Positions 51,784 through 60,066 of a DNA stretch of 60,908 bases are shown here, in pieces. The stretch comes from Clostridium sp. (GTDB lineage: Bacteria > Bacillota > Clostridia > Lachnospirales > Lachnospiraceae). Numbering within the stretch: position 1 is the first letter of the stretch; each line of letters starts with the position of its first letter. The translations under genes and the position numbers were made by a program. Where the stretch lies: positions 1 through 60,908 of the forward strand of contig JAISOV010000036.1 of assembly GCA_031275405.1 (NCBI GenBank), written 5' to 3'. The notes under the pieces were generated by a model that was not told where the DNA came from, did no database searches, and was given only the letters and a program-made list of their open reading frames with translations.

Positions 51784-51960
51784 GTGCTAAGCTGCGGGTA
51801 TCGGGGGCTGCTTCCTAGCTGTGAAGCAGCCTGCGTTCATGAGCAGATAGCGCGGCGGAAGGCGAATGTCCGCTTTACAGCGGAGATTTTCAGCGCCCTC
51901 GGCATGACAGGCTTTTCGGCTTTTGATCTGTATGCTGTGCAGCCGGCGAAAGAAACCGTC
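51784..51960. repeat. Hairpin-rich element, possible dispersed repeat
   Basis: Located in the 458-base gap between the BofC-like gene and the flippase. It includes GGCTGCTTC/GAAGCAGCC (about 51806-51832) and TCCGC/GCGGA. Both strands carry open frames with the feel of repeat-derived hypothetical peptides (plus: FSALGMTGFSAFDLYAVQPAKETV; minus: RRLHSIQIKSRKACHAEGAENL). I think I have seen such peptides repeatedly in Lachnospiraceae, which would mean a repeat or RNA rather than a gene, but I cannot confirm it. The remaining 51505-51783 shows nothing clear. Confidence 0.35.
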
Positions 51961-51962
51961 CG

Positions 51963-53684
51963 TTACCGAAGCCGGAACAGCCCCATGATCGCCAGCAGCA
52001 GGCGCCCCCCGAAGGTCTGTATCAGCTCTTTTTCCGGAAAGCTGCGGGTAAGCGCCAGAACGACCCAGTAGATCAGCTTTCCCACGACCAGACACAGCAG
52101 GAGAAGCAGTCCGTTCCCCAGAGATCCCGCCAGGAACCTGGCCATAAGCAGACACAGCAGCCCGACCAGCCCTGCCGCCGCCCAAGGACACAGCAGCCCT
52201 TGCAGGTTTTCCGCTATCCGATAAACGGAGAACCGGAAACCGTCCGCCGGAGATTCCGCCCGGAAGAGGAAGAACCCCGCCGCCGCGCACCAGATTCCGC
52301 CCCCGGCCAGCCCGGCGGGAACCAGACCGGAAACGCCGTTTGCCAAGACATACGGGAACAGGAACAGCCCAAACAGGAACCCGGCGTTTCCCGCCGCCAA
52401 GGCGCACCATGCCACGCGGCTCTTCCCCAGAAAGATCAGCAGACGGGTAAACAGTCCTCCCAGCACGAGGAACACGACCAAGGCAGAGCCGGAGCTTAGC
52501 AGCCGTGCGGCTTTTTCTATGCCTTCCCCTCCCGCGGAAAAAAAGAGCGCCGCGACCTGCCGGGAGAGTACCGCCGTAAAGACGGCGGCAAACAGGCTGT
52601 AGGCCAGCCCGGCGTGAACGGCAGCGGAAAAAATGGTCTCGGCGGCTTCGTATTCTTTCCGGCGCAGGCACCCCTTGGCCTTGACACACAGGGGGAGCAG
52701 GATCAGGTCGCCGCCGAAAGCGAAGGCGATACAGATCGCCAGATATTTGCCATAATAGCCTCCATATTCTTCAAGAAACGCTCCTGCCGTGCTTTCCTGG
52801 AGTTCCACCAAAAACCTGCCAAAGAAAAATCCCAGCCAGACGGGCAGGCGGTACAGGAAGCCGGTGATCAGACCGCCCCGCAGGGAGCGGTACAGGTTTT
52901 TCACCGAACGGAAAAAGGACTCGCCGTCTCTCTCCTGCCGCCGGTTCCCTCCGGGATAGGCGCGGTCTTCATAGGGCGGCTCCGGTTCACGCAGCGCCTG
53001 CTTCCGGCGGAAAGAACCGCCGCTCACATAAATCAGCAGGAGGAAAAGAAAGAGCAGGACTTCCGCCAGCAAAACGGACGCAGCCAGCCCCGCCGCTCCG
53101 TACATGAAAGTGAAGTCCTCTTTCCGCAGCAGGGCGCTGACGCTCTCGCCGTATTTCCTGCCGATGTGGCCGAACAGACAACCGAAGCCGAAGAAAAAAA
53201 TCTGCCGCAGAACGGACGCTGCCGCAGTCGGCAGCTGTGTGCCGCTCCCTTGGAAATAGCCCTGCAGCACAGCCGACAGGCTTTTCAGGAAGACGGCGGG
53301 AGCCATGATCCGGATCGCCAGCGCACTGTACGGTACCCGGAACAGGTACTTGGCCAGCGGTTCCGACAGCCCGAACAGCAGGAGGCTCCCCGCGACCCCC
53401 AGGAGCAGCTGAAAGCACAGGACATTCCTGCGGAACGTCTCGCCGTGGCGGCGGGGCACTTTACGGTTCTGCCCTTTGGCGCTTCGGTCGTTCAGCAGCC
53501 GCGCCAGAGCGTCGGGTACGCCATCCGACAGCAGCAGGGAGAAAAAAGAAAGACATTCCCACGATACCGCGAAATACGTGATCCCGCTGTTTCCGATGCC
53601 GCCCCCCACGACGAGGAAGGCCGCCATGCCCAATATGCCCGAAACTGCCTGTATCTGTCTGCGTTTCACTTCGATCTGATTCAT
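51963..53684 (-). CDS. Polysaccharide/lipid flippase-like membrane protein (MATE/MOP superfamily)
   Basis: 573 residues with about 13-14 membrane segments. The first 150 residues have the SpoVB/MurJ/Wzx-like pattern: GIGNSGITYFAVSWECLSFFSLLLSDGVPDALARLL, then IMAPAVFLKSLSAVLQGYFQGSGTQLPTAAASVLRQI. A loop of about 45 basic residues (290-310 region) separates the two halves. Closest in style to SpoVB-type exporters, so a role in cortex or wall precursor export is possible. The ATG at 53684 has AAAGGAG at acceptable spacing. Confidence 0.78.
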   Translation of the reverse strand: MNQIEVKRRQIQAVSGILGMAAFLVVGGGIGNSGITYFAVSWECLSFFSLLLSDGVPDALARLLNDRSAKGQNRKVPRRHGETFRRNVLCFQLLLGVAGSLLLFGLSEPLAKYLFRVPYSALAIRIMAPAVFLKSLSAVLQGYFQGSGTQLPTAAASVLRQIFFFGFGCLFGHIGRKYGESVSALLRKEDFTFMYGAAGLAASVLLAEVLLFLFLLLIYVSGGSFRRKQALREPEPPYEDRAYPGGNRRQERDGESFFRSVKNLYRSLRGGLITGFLYRLPVWLGFFFGRFLVELQESTAGAFLEEYGGYYGKYLAICIAFAFGGDLILLPLCVKAKGCLRRKEYEAAETIFSAAVHAGLAYSLFAAVFTAVLSRQVAALFFSAGGEGIEKAARLLSSGSALVVFLVLGGLFTRLLIFLGKSRVAWCALAAGNAGFLFGLFLFPYVLANGVSGLVPAGLAGGGIWCAAAGFFLFRAESPADGFRFSVYRIAENLQGLLCPWAAAGLVGLLCLLMARFLAGSLGNGLLLLLCLVVGKLIYWVVLALTRSFPEKELIQTFGGRLLLAIMGLFRLR

Positions 53685-53694
53685 CCTGCGGTAC

Positions 53695-53830
53695 TCCTTT
53701 GATCCGGCTGATCCGGCGGCATGGCTTCCGCCCTTATGATCCGGCTCATCCGGCGGCATGGCTCCTTCCCCTTTATCCGGTTCGTCCGGCGGTATGGGGC
53801 CTTTTTTATCTGATCCGTCTTTCTCCGCCC
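53695..53830 (-). repeat. Degenerate tandem repeat between ybeY and the flippase
   Basis: Three to four units of roughly 45-50 bp, each with GCCGCCGGAT(C/G)AGCCGGAT or a variant, between the ybeY stop and the flippase ribosome site. The unit resembles the ybeY 3' end (LPPDG), so it may have arisen from it. Confidence 0.65.
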
Positions 53831-54355
53831 TCATCCGTCCGGCGGCAGGGTCGGTTCCGTCCTGGGAAGCCCCAGTTTTCCGAGGATCCGTTCCTGCCGT
53901 TCCTCCATGGCTTTCGTATCCTCTTCCCCGGTGTGGTCATAGCCGCACAGATGCAGCATACTGTGCGCCACCAGAAAAGCCAGCTCCCTCTTCTCGCTAT
54001 GTCCATAAGCCGCCGCCTGCTCTTTGACCCGGTCGGCGGACAGGACAATATCCCCGAGCAGGAGTTCCCCCGTGTCCGGGTCGAAGCAGTCCGCTTCCTG
54101 TTCCCGTCCGACGAGGAACTTGCCCGGCTCTTCAAATTCCAGGTTCGGGAAAGACAGCACGTCCGTTTCCCGGTCTATGCCCCGGTACCGCCTGTTCCAT
54201 TCCCGGATCCTCCCGTCGTCCACGAGCAGGACATTCACCTGTGCTTCATAGGGGCAGCCCTCCTGCTCCAAGGTTTCCAGCGCCACGCTCCGAACCGTTT
54301 CTTCTACCGGAAAAGCAAAGCCCTGCTCCGTGTCTTCCTCAACGTAAAAAGTCAT
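53831..54355 (-). CDS. ybeY: Endoribonuclease YbeY
   Basis: Metal-dependent RNase for 16S rRNA 3' maturation and ribosome quality control. 174 residues; the zinc motif is HSMLHLCGYDHTGEED (three histidines), preceded by IDRETDVLSFPN and LGDIVLSADRVKEQA. AAGGAGG lies in the end of the preceding gene, whose stop overlaps by 17 bases. phoH-7TMHD-ybeY order is conserved in Bacillota. Confidence 0.95.
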   Translation of the reverse strand: MTFYVEEDTEQGFAFPVEETVRSVALETLEQEGCPYEAQVNVLLVDDGRIREWNRRYRGIDRETDVLSFPNLEFEEPGKFLVGREQEADCFDPDTGELLLGDIVLSADRVKEQAAAYGHSEKRELAFLVAHSMLHLCGYDHTGEEDTKAMEERQERILGKLGLPRTEPTLPPDG

Positions 54356-55598
54356 AATACAGTTTTTCCTCCTTGAAGATCCGCTTGATCTGCGTCAGCT
54401 CCCTCTGGGTGAGTTCGCTACAGCACAGGGATTTCGGCGTCCTTTCCGCCGTCTTTTTGCGAAACACCTCATCAATCAGCCTGTCGTAATCCGGGGCGGC
54501 GCCGTTTTCCCCGGCGAGCAGGGCCATGACCGCCGACACCACCTCCGCCGCCAGCGCAAGCACCGCCGCTTCCTTTTTCACCAGGGGAGCAGCCGGTTCC
54601 AGATATTCCCGGAGGATCTCCCGCACCTGGGGCGGAAAGCCGTGGGCTTCCAGATAGGCTTCCACCGACCCAGACTCCGCGTTTTCCAGGATGCTTCCTA
54701 TTTTATGATAATACCCGGCGCAGCGCAGCGCTTCCGCGTTCAGGCGCAGCCTGGCCGCGATCCTGCCGCAGAAATACGCCGTGTGCATACACTGGTAGTA
54801 CAGCCGTCCGGAAGCGGCGGGGCGGCTTTCGAGAAAAGGCTCGTCCTTCCGGGCTTCTTGCTTGAAGGCGGACAGCTGTTCCCCCTGCGTGTCCAGCAGC
54901 TCCATATATTTCATCCGGTACCGGAAGATCACCTTCGCGGAAAACCATTTCAGGATCCCGAGAAGCAGGACGCTGCTCACGACCACATTTGCCGCCGGGA
55001 TCACGAACTGATCCGGTTCCGGCTTCCCTTGGGCGGCGAAAAACAGGCCGGCGGTCTCGCAGGTGAACAGAACCATCAGGGAAATCAGGAACGGGATCCA
55101 CACTTTGAAAGTCTCGTCCAGAAAACGAAACTGCGCGACGCCTAGGATCCCGCTGATAAAATACAGGAAGAACACATCGCTGCCTTCCTGTTTCAGCAGT
55201 ACCGTAAGCATCAGCAGGACAGAAGAAGCCAGCGTTCCCGTGACGCTGTCGCTAAACAGCGACAGGGTAAGGAAGACCGCCAGATAAGGCCAGCCGCTCA
55301 CCGGAAGGTAGACACAGGCAAAAGACAGCGCCAGTCCCGCTAAAAAACAGATCCAGAACCGCAGGAGATGTTCTCCGTTATCATAGTCCAGACTTTCCGT
55401 AAGATAGTTTTGCCTAAGCAGGAAGCCGACGATACCCACTCCCAACGCCGCCATAACCAGATGGCCCAGCAACGTTTCCCGGGAGACCCGACCCTGGAAA
55501 CCGCTCCCCCAGACTCCCAAAAGAGCCAGTCCCAGTACCGCAGCCTCCCAGAGAAAATAACGCGGCTTCCATTTTTTTCTGTTTTCTTGCATGGTCAT
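54339..55598 (-). CDS. Degenerate 7TM-HD (PgpH/YqfF-like) membrane protein
   Basis: 419 residues. About eight hydrophobic segments occupy 18-220, then a cytoplasmic domain with YYQCMHTAYFCGRIAARLRLNAEALRCAGYYHKIGSI. In PgpH, a c-di-AMP phosphodiesterase always found between phoH and ybeY, the second motif is HDIGK; here it is HKIGS, so the metal-binding Asp is lost and catalysis is doubtful. The large extracellular N-terminal domain of PgpH is also absent. By position it replaces pgpH. The ATG at 55598 follows AGGAAG eight bases away. Confidence 0.75.
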   Translation of the reverse strand: MTMQENRKKWKPRYFLWEAAVLGLALLGVWGSGFQGRVSRETLLGHLVMAALGVGIVGFLLRQNYLTESLDYDNGEHLLRFWICFLAGLALSFACVYLPVSGWPYLAVFLTLSLFSDSVTGTLASSVLLMLTVLLKQEGSDVFFLYFISGILGVAQFRFLDETFKVWIPFLISLMVLFTCETAGLFFAAQGKPEPDQFVIPAANVVVSSVLLLGILKWFSAKVIFRYRMKYMELLDTQGEQLSAFKQEARKDEPFLESRPAASGRLYYQCMHTAYFCGRIAARLRLNAEALRCAGYYHKIGSILENAESGSVEAYLEAHGFPPQVREILREYLEPAAPLVKKEAAVLALAAEVVSAVMALLAGENGAAPDYDRLIDEVFRKKTAERTPKSLCCSELTQRELTQIKRIFKEEKLYYDFLR

Positions 55599-55651
55599 GA
55601 CCCGCTCTTCCTGCAAACCCTCGGATATGCCGCTGTCAGCGGCACGGACAA

Positions 55652-55760
55652 CAACTGCACGTAGAAAGAAAAACTGCGGCATCTTCCACGGGAACGATGC
55701 TATCTTTTTCCGCAGACGACCAACTGCATAGAGAAAGAAGCCCCGCAGGGCAGCTTATGC
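55652..55760 (-). repeat. 69-bp direct repeat between phoH and the 7TM-HD gene
   Basis: CAACTGCA followed by a GAGAAAGAA-like block occurs at 55652 and again at 55721. The 188-base spacer also holds two TTATGCGGC copies. No other signal is seen. Confidence 0.55.
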
Positions 55761-55786
55761 GGCTTTTGCAGTTTATGCGGCGCTTT

Positions 55787-56872
55787 TCACGCCTTAGCCC
55801 TTCGGCTTACGCTTTTCCCTTTACGTTTTCTCCCGCTCTTTTCTTTGCCCTCAAATTCCTCATAAGCCTTTACGATCTTCTGTACCAGCGGATGGCGCAC
55901 GACGTCCTTACCGGTCAGCTTACAGAACGCGATCTCCGGAACCGCGCCCAGGACTTTACACGCCACGTCCAGGCCGGACATGCTTCCGGCGGGGAGGTCT
56001 TTCTGCGTGGGATCCCCTGTGACCACTACTTTAGAGCCGAACCCGATACGAGTCAGGAACATTTTCATCTGGGCGGGAGTCGTGTTCTGCGCTTCGTCTA
56101 ATATGATATAGGCGTTGTCCAGAGTCCGCCCTCTCATGTATGCTAAGGGGGCTACTTCGATCAGTCCTTTTTCCATATTCTTGGTAAAGCTTTCCGCTCC
56201 CATGATCTGGCACAGCGCATCGTACAGGGGGCGGAGATACGGGTCGATCTTGCTCTGCAGATCCCCCGGAAGGAAGCCTAGTTTCTCCCCGGCTTCCAAC
56301 GCCGGACGGGTAAGGATGATCCGGGATACTTCGTTGCTCTGAAAAGCGGTAATCGCCATCGCCATGGCAAGATAGGTTTTTCCGGTTCCCGCCGGGCCAA
56401 GCCCCAGCACGACCATATGCTCCCGCATGGCGTCCACGTACTGCTTCTGTCCGAGGGTCTTGGGCGTGATGGGCCTGCCGTTCATCGCGTGGCAGATGAT
56501 GTCTTTGCCGAGCCGCGCAAGCACATTCTCCCGTTCTTCCATGGAAGTCCCCTCTTCCATGGAGTGCTTTTCTTCCATGAAAGATCCCTCTTCCATGGAA
56601 CGCCTCCCTTCCATCCACATGGCAATGCTGTAGTCTACGCTCTGTTCCTCGATCTCCCCGCCCCGCCTGGAAACTTCCATCAGTTGCCCAAGGACGCCGC
56701 CCGCTTTCTTCACGTTCCCTTCGTTTCCGCTGATCCGGAGCGTACCGTTACGGTTGACCACCGTGACCTGGAAATCCCGTTCCAGTTTTTTTAAGTAGGC
56801 GTCCCGCGCCCCGAATATTTTCTGCATATGCTCGCTCGGCATATCCATCTTCCAAGTCGTTTCCTTCATCAT
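55787..56872 (-). CDS. phoH: PhoH-like ATPase with repeat insert
   Basis: RNA-associated P-loop ATPase. An N-terminal KH-like region (to about 75) precedes the ATPase: GQKQYVDAMREHMVVLGLGPAGTGKTYLAMAMAITAF (Walker A), PLAYMRGRTLDNAYIILDEAQNTTPAQMKMFLTRIG (Walker B), and VVTGDPTQKDLP. Between the two, at about 92-113, is an insert of four MEE(G/K/R)xx units encoded by 18-bp repeats. The ATG at 56872 is chosen by the family start; the upstream site (GGGATGGG) is weak. Confidence 0.92.
   Translation of the reverse strand: MMKETTWKMDMPSEHMQKIFGARDAYLKKLERDFQVTVVNRNGTLRISGNEGNVKKAGGVLGQLMEVSRRGGEIEEQSVDYSIAMWMEGRRSMEEGSFMEEKHSMEEGTSMEERENVLARLGKDIICHAMNGRPITPKTLGQKQYVDAMREHMVVLGLGPAGTGKTYLAMAMAITAFQSNEVSRIILTRPALEAGEKLGFLPGDLQSKIDPYLRPLYDALCQIMGAESFTKNMEKGLIEVAPLAYMRGRTLDNAYIILDEAQNTTPAQMKMFLTRIGFGSKVVVTGDPTQKDLPAGSMSGLDVACKVLGAVPEIAFCKLTGKDVVRHPLVQKIVKAYEEFEGKEKSGRKRKGKSVSRRAKA
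56530..56600 (-). repeat. 18-bp tandem repeat inside phoH
   Basis: Four copies of ATGGAAGA(G/A) at 18-bp spacing encode SMEEGSF, MEEKHS, MEEGTS, MEERE. The reading frame is kept. Confidence 0.85.
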
Positions 56873-56937
56873 ACGCCCATCCCACTCATCAGACCTGTAC
56901 GGTTCCCTCGCCTTTCCACATGGGCGACCCGCGTCCG

Positions 56938-58134
56938 TTAAGGCGTTCCTTCCTCCAGAACCGCAGGCTCTCTTACGTTCAGCTGCGCAGTCACTCTCCA
57001 CATGCCGTCGGCTGTATCCATTTTAACATTTTTTTCGATAATTTGAACCCCCTTTTCTTCTAAACGGGATAAAAAATCCGCCAGCCGCCCTCCCAGGATG
57101 TCCTTTGCCTGTTCCAGACGGTAAACGCTTTCCACATTCTGGTATTCTCGGTAGGTATTGCTGCCCCAGAACACCGGAATGCGCAGCTTCTCGAAGAGGG
57201 CCGGCTTGTTTTCCCGGATGACGCAGTCATACACCAGGAACAGCTTCCATTGCGGCATTTTCAGCTCGTATCCGCCAAGACGCAGGAAATAGCGGGTCTT
57301 CGTCCGCCCCGTGTAGACCCGGCGGAGGGTGTCAAAAGGCAGGGTATCCTCATAGGTCAGCCAATGCTCCAGGTAAATGTCCGCGTCCGGAACCACATAC
57401 TGGTATTCCCGGACGGTAGCGTCCTCGTTCAGGACGGGAACCTTGCCCTCTACCAGTACCGTTCCAGGCTCCACCGTGTCGCCCACCGCCACTTTCGGCA
57501 CGCCGCTCCGCACGATCATGGATACGACCGTTCCCGCGTACTGGGCGGTGAGATCCATCCCGCCGGGCCTGGTCTCCGTTTCCTGCGGCAGGACGGGGGC
57601 GTCGTTCTCTTTCACGGCGATTTCCAGTTTGGTTCCGTTCAGCTTGGCGGACGTCCAAGTGATTTCCGGAAACTCCCGGCGGATCAGCTTTTCCAGATTT
57701 TCCAGGTCAAGACCCGCTTTCCGACTGCCCACAGTCACGTCATTTTTTTCCAGGAAGGTCAGAAAGACGTCCTCGGTGATCTGATAGTTGCCGTCCACGC
57801 TGATCTCCCAGACGAAAAAAGCGGAACCGATCCAGAACGCGACGCAGAGAACCAGTCCCAGCAGGAAGACCTTCCGGGCAAAGAGTTTCGGTATCAAAAA
57901 AGGCAGTCCGCACCGTTTCAGAATGACTGCCTTGGTTCCTGTTTTGCGGACGATGGGGCGAAGCTGGTAAAAGCCGTCCAGGCTGACGCACATATAATAC
58001 GTCTCCCCCTCTTTTTCAATGTCCCACAGCAGGAGGTTGCGGTTGCCGCACAGGTTCATGAACCGCTCCGGGGAAAAGCCCCAGACTTTGATCCGGACAT
58101 AGCCTTTGAGGTATTTCAGGAATCGAATCACCAT
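56938..58134 (-). CDS. yqfD: Sporulation protein YqfD
   Basis: Sigma-E-controlled membrane protein needed for spore formation. 398 residues: N-terminal domain FLKYLKGYVRIKVWGFSPERFMNLCGNRNLLLWDI, one membrane segment near 88-110, and an extracellular POTRA-like region (FLEKNDVTVGSRKAGLDLENLEKLIRREFPEITWTSAKLNGTKLEIAVKE). The ATG has AAGGAG nearby. It follows yqfC by eight bases, the usual yqfCD pair. Confidence 0.93.
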   Translation of the reverse strand: MVIRFLKYLKGYVRIKVWGFSPERFMNLCGNRNLLLWDIEKEGETYYMCVSLDGFYQLRPIVRKTGTKAVILKRCGLPFLIPKLFARKVFLLGLVLCVAFWIGSAFFVWEISVDGNYQITEDVFLTFLEKNDVTVGSRKAGLDLENLEKLIRREFPEITWTSAKLNGTKLEIAVKENDAPVLPQETETRPGGMDLTAQYAGTVVSMIVRSGVPKVAVGDTVEPGTVLVEGKVPVLNEDATVREYQYVVPDADIYLEHWLTYEDTLPFDTLRRVYTGRTKTRYFLRLGGYELKMPQWKLFLVYDCVIRENKPALFEKLRIPVFWGSNTYREYQNVESVYRLEQAKDILGGRLADFLSRLEEKGVQIIEKNVKMDTADGMWRVTAQLNVREPAVLEEGTP

Positions 58135-58142
58135 ACCACTCC

Positions 58143-58457
58143 TTAGAGGTAGCGGACGCTCGTAATACAGCCGCTGATTTTCATGTCTTCATTGGTATAG
58201 TAATCAATGGCCAGGCGGCTGCCCTCGAAGCAGACCTGACAGGTCTTTGCCTGAAGCAGGATGTTCTGCCCGGTATATTCCAGAATCCCTTTATAATTCT
58301 CAATCCACGCTTCCGTGTTCCCGGTCATAGTGACACGCAGCGCCCCCAGGCATACATCCTTGGGAAGCTGGAGGGATTCCAGCAGCGATTCTTTCCGGGA
58401 AACAGCGGAGGTCTTTTTTGCTAAAGAAAAAAAGGGTTCTTTTTTTACTTTCTTCAT
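58143..58457 (-). CDS. yqfC: Sporulation protein YqfC
   Basis: Small partner of YqfD. 104 residues with LESLQLPKDVCLGALRVTMTGNTEAWIENYKGILEYT and an end MKISGCITSVRYL, the YabP/YqfC fold. The ribosome site before the ATG is poor (GGAAG at long spacing). As a sigma-E gene a sigma-E promoter is expected in the 48 bases before it, but I cannot point to one confidently. Confidence 0.9.
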   Translation of the reverse strand: MKKVKKEPFFSLAKKTSAVSRKESLLESLQLPKDVCLGALRVTMTGNTEAWIENYKGILEYTGQNILLQAKTCQVCFEGSRLAIDYYTNEDMKISGCITSVRYL

Positions 58458-58505
58458 GCAACAGTATATTACTTCTTCCTAAAATCCATGACTGGATTTT
58501 CCCCC

Positions 58506-59810
58506 TCACCGGATCAGGGCCTTCACCAGCTTGCGCGCTCCCTGCTTCTCTTTGCAGAAAGAATACGCCCGGCGCAGTTTTTCTTTTGCTTCCTCCGCTT
58601 TTGCCCGGTCGTTGGCGTGGACGGTCGCAAGGGACTCTCCTTTCCGAACGGGATCGCCCGCCTTCTTGTGCAGGACCAGCCCCACGGACAGATCGACGGG
58701 GCTGTCCTTGGTTTCCCTGCCGCCGCCCAGCAGAAGCGAGCAAAGCCCCACTTCCTCACACTCGATGTGCCGCACATAGCCGTCTTCTTCAGAAAGCACC
58801 GCCGCTTCCAGGGCCGCCCTGGGCAGCAGCCCGGTATCAAAGACCGCTTCTTTTTTCCCTCCCTGCGCTTCCACCCATTGCGCCAGTTTTTCCAGAGCCG
58901 CTCCGGTGCGGATCGCCGTTTCCAGCTTTTCCCTTGCCTGCGCTTCCTCTCTGGCCGCTTTGCCCGCGAGCAGCATCTGGCTGCCCAAGGTCAGGCACAG
59001 TTCCACGAAGTCGGCGGGGCCTTTGCCTTGTAAGGCGTCGATGGCTTCCTTGACTTCCAAGGCGTTCCCCACCGCAAAGCCCAGCGGCTGATCCATGTCC
59101 GTCACCGCCGCAACCGTTTCCCTGCCCGCCTGGTTCCCGATCCGCACCATTTCCTCGGCCAGGGCTATGGCGTCTTCCTCTTTTTTCAGAAAAGCGCCGC
59201 CCCCGGTCTTCACGTCCAGCACGATGGCGTCGGCGCCCGCCGCCAGTTTTTTGCTCATGACGGAGCTTGCGATCAAGGGGCGGCTGTCCACCGTGGCGGT
59301 TACATCCCGAAGCGCGTAAAGCTTCCTGTCCGCCGGGGCCAGGTCGGCGGTCTGTCCCATGATGGCAATGCCGATCCGGTTGACGTTGCGCAGGAATTCC
59401 TCCCCGGTCAGCCCGGTGCGAAAACCCTCGAAGCTCTCCAGCTTGTCGATCGTTCCTCCGGTATGCCCCAGCCCCCTGCCGCTCATTTTGGCAACGGGAA
59501 CTCCGCAGGCCGCCACCAAAGGCGCCAATACCAAGGAGGTCTTATCTCCCACCCCTCCGGTGCTGTGTTTGTCTACCTTGATCCCCCGGAGGGCGGACAA
59601 GTCCAGCATATCGCCGCTTTGCGCCATCGCCAGGGTCAGGTTCAAGGTTTCTTCCGCGGTCATTCCCCGGAAGAAAATCGCCATCATCAGAGCGGCGGCT
59701 TGGTAATCCGGAATTTTCCCCGCCGTGTAGCCGCGCACGAACGCAAAGATCTCTTCCCTATTTAATGCCCTTCCGTCACGTTTGCTTTTGATGAGGTCGT
59801 ACATTCTCAT
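58506..59810 (-). CDS. pdp: Pyrimidine-nucleoside phosphorylase
   Basis: Splits thymidine or uridine with phosphate to base and (deoxy)ribose-1-phosphate. 434 residues with the family signature KMSGRGLGHTGGTIDKLE at about 109-126, the phosphate loop KVDKHSTGGVGDKTSLVLAP, and DRKLYALRDVTATVDSRPLI. The C-terminal domain ends in LVLHKKAGDPVRKGESLATVHAND. The ATG at 59810 has AGGAG seven bases upstream. Whether it prefers thymidine (DeoA) or both (Pdp) cannot be told. Confidence 0.93.
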   Translation of the reverse strand: MRMYDLIKSKRDGRALNREEIFAFVRGYTAGKIPDYQAAALMMAIFFRGMTAEETLNLTLAMAQSGDMLDLSALRGIKVDKHSTGGVGDKTSLVLAPLVAACGVPVAKMSGRGLGHTGGTIDKLESFEGFRTGLTGEEFLRNVNRIGIAIMGQTADLAPADRKLYALRDVTATVDSRPLIASSVMSKKLAAGADAIVLDVKTGGGAFLKKEEDAIALAEEMVRIGNQAGRETVAAVTDMDQPLGFAVGNALEVKEAIDALQGKGPADFVELCLTLGSQMLLAGKAAREEAQAREKLETAIRTGAALEKLAQWVEAQGGKKEAVFDTGLLPRAALEAAVLSEEDGYVRHIECEEVGLCSLLLGGGRETKDSPVDLSVGLVLHKKAGDPVRKGESLATVHANDRAKAEEAKEKLRRAYSFCKEKQGARKLVKALIR

Positions 59811-60066
59811 AACGTTTCTCCTGTTCCCGCACGTCGGATGTATCCTGTCAGGTCTTTCAGGTTCCCGGCGGCGCCACAATGGTTCTCCTGTCCGCACGTC
59901 GGATGTATCCTGTCAGGTCTTTCAGGTTCCCGGCGGCGCCACGGCCATTCCTCTGTCCGCGCGCCGCGTATGTCCTGTCCGGCCGCCCAGGCGAGACAGT
60001 GCGCCGCCCCCCCCGCCGATTCCTCTGTCCGCGCGCCGCATATGTCCTGTCTGTGCCGGCGTGTCT
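59811..60066 (-). repeat. Tandem repeat array in the phosphorylase leader
   Basis: Two near-identical units of about 64 bp (59820-59947) and two degenerate ones (to about 60050) separate the GH18 gene from the phosphorylase. On the transcribed strand each ends in a Shine-Dalgarno-like block: ACAGGAGAA, ACAGGAGAA, ACAGAGGAA, ACAGAGGAA. Only the last precedes a gene. No terminator is seen. Confidence 0.85.

Noticed and set aside
52614..53702. Plus-strand 362-residue frame opposite the flippase
   Set aside because: Gln/Arg-rich antisense shadow of a GC-rich membrane protein gene with no domain.
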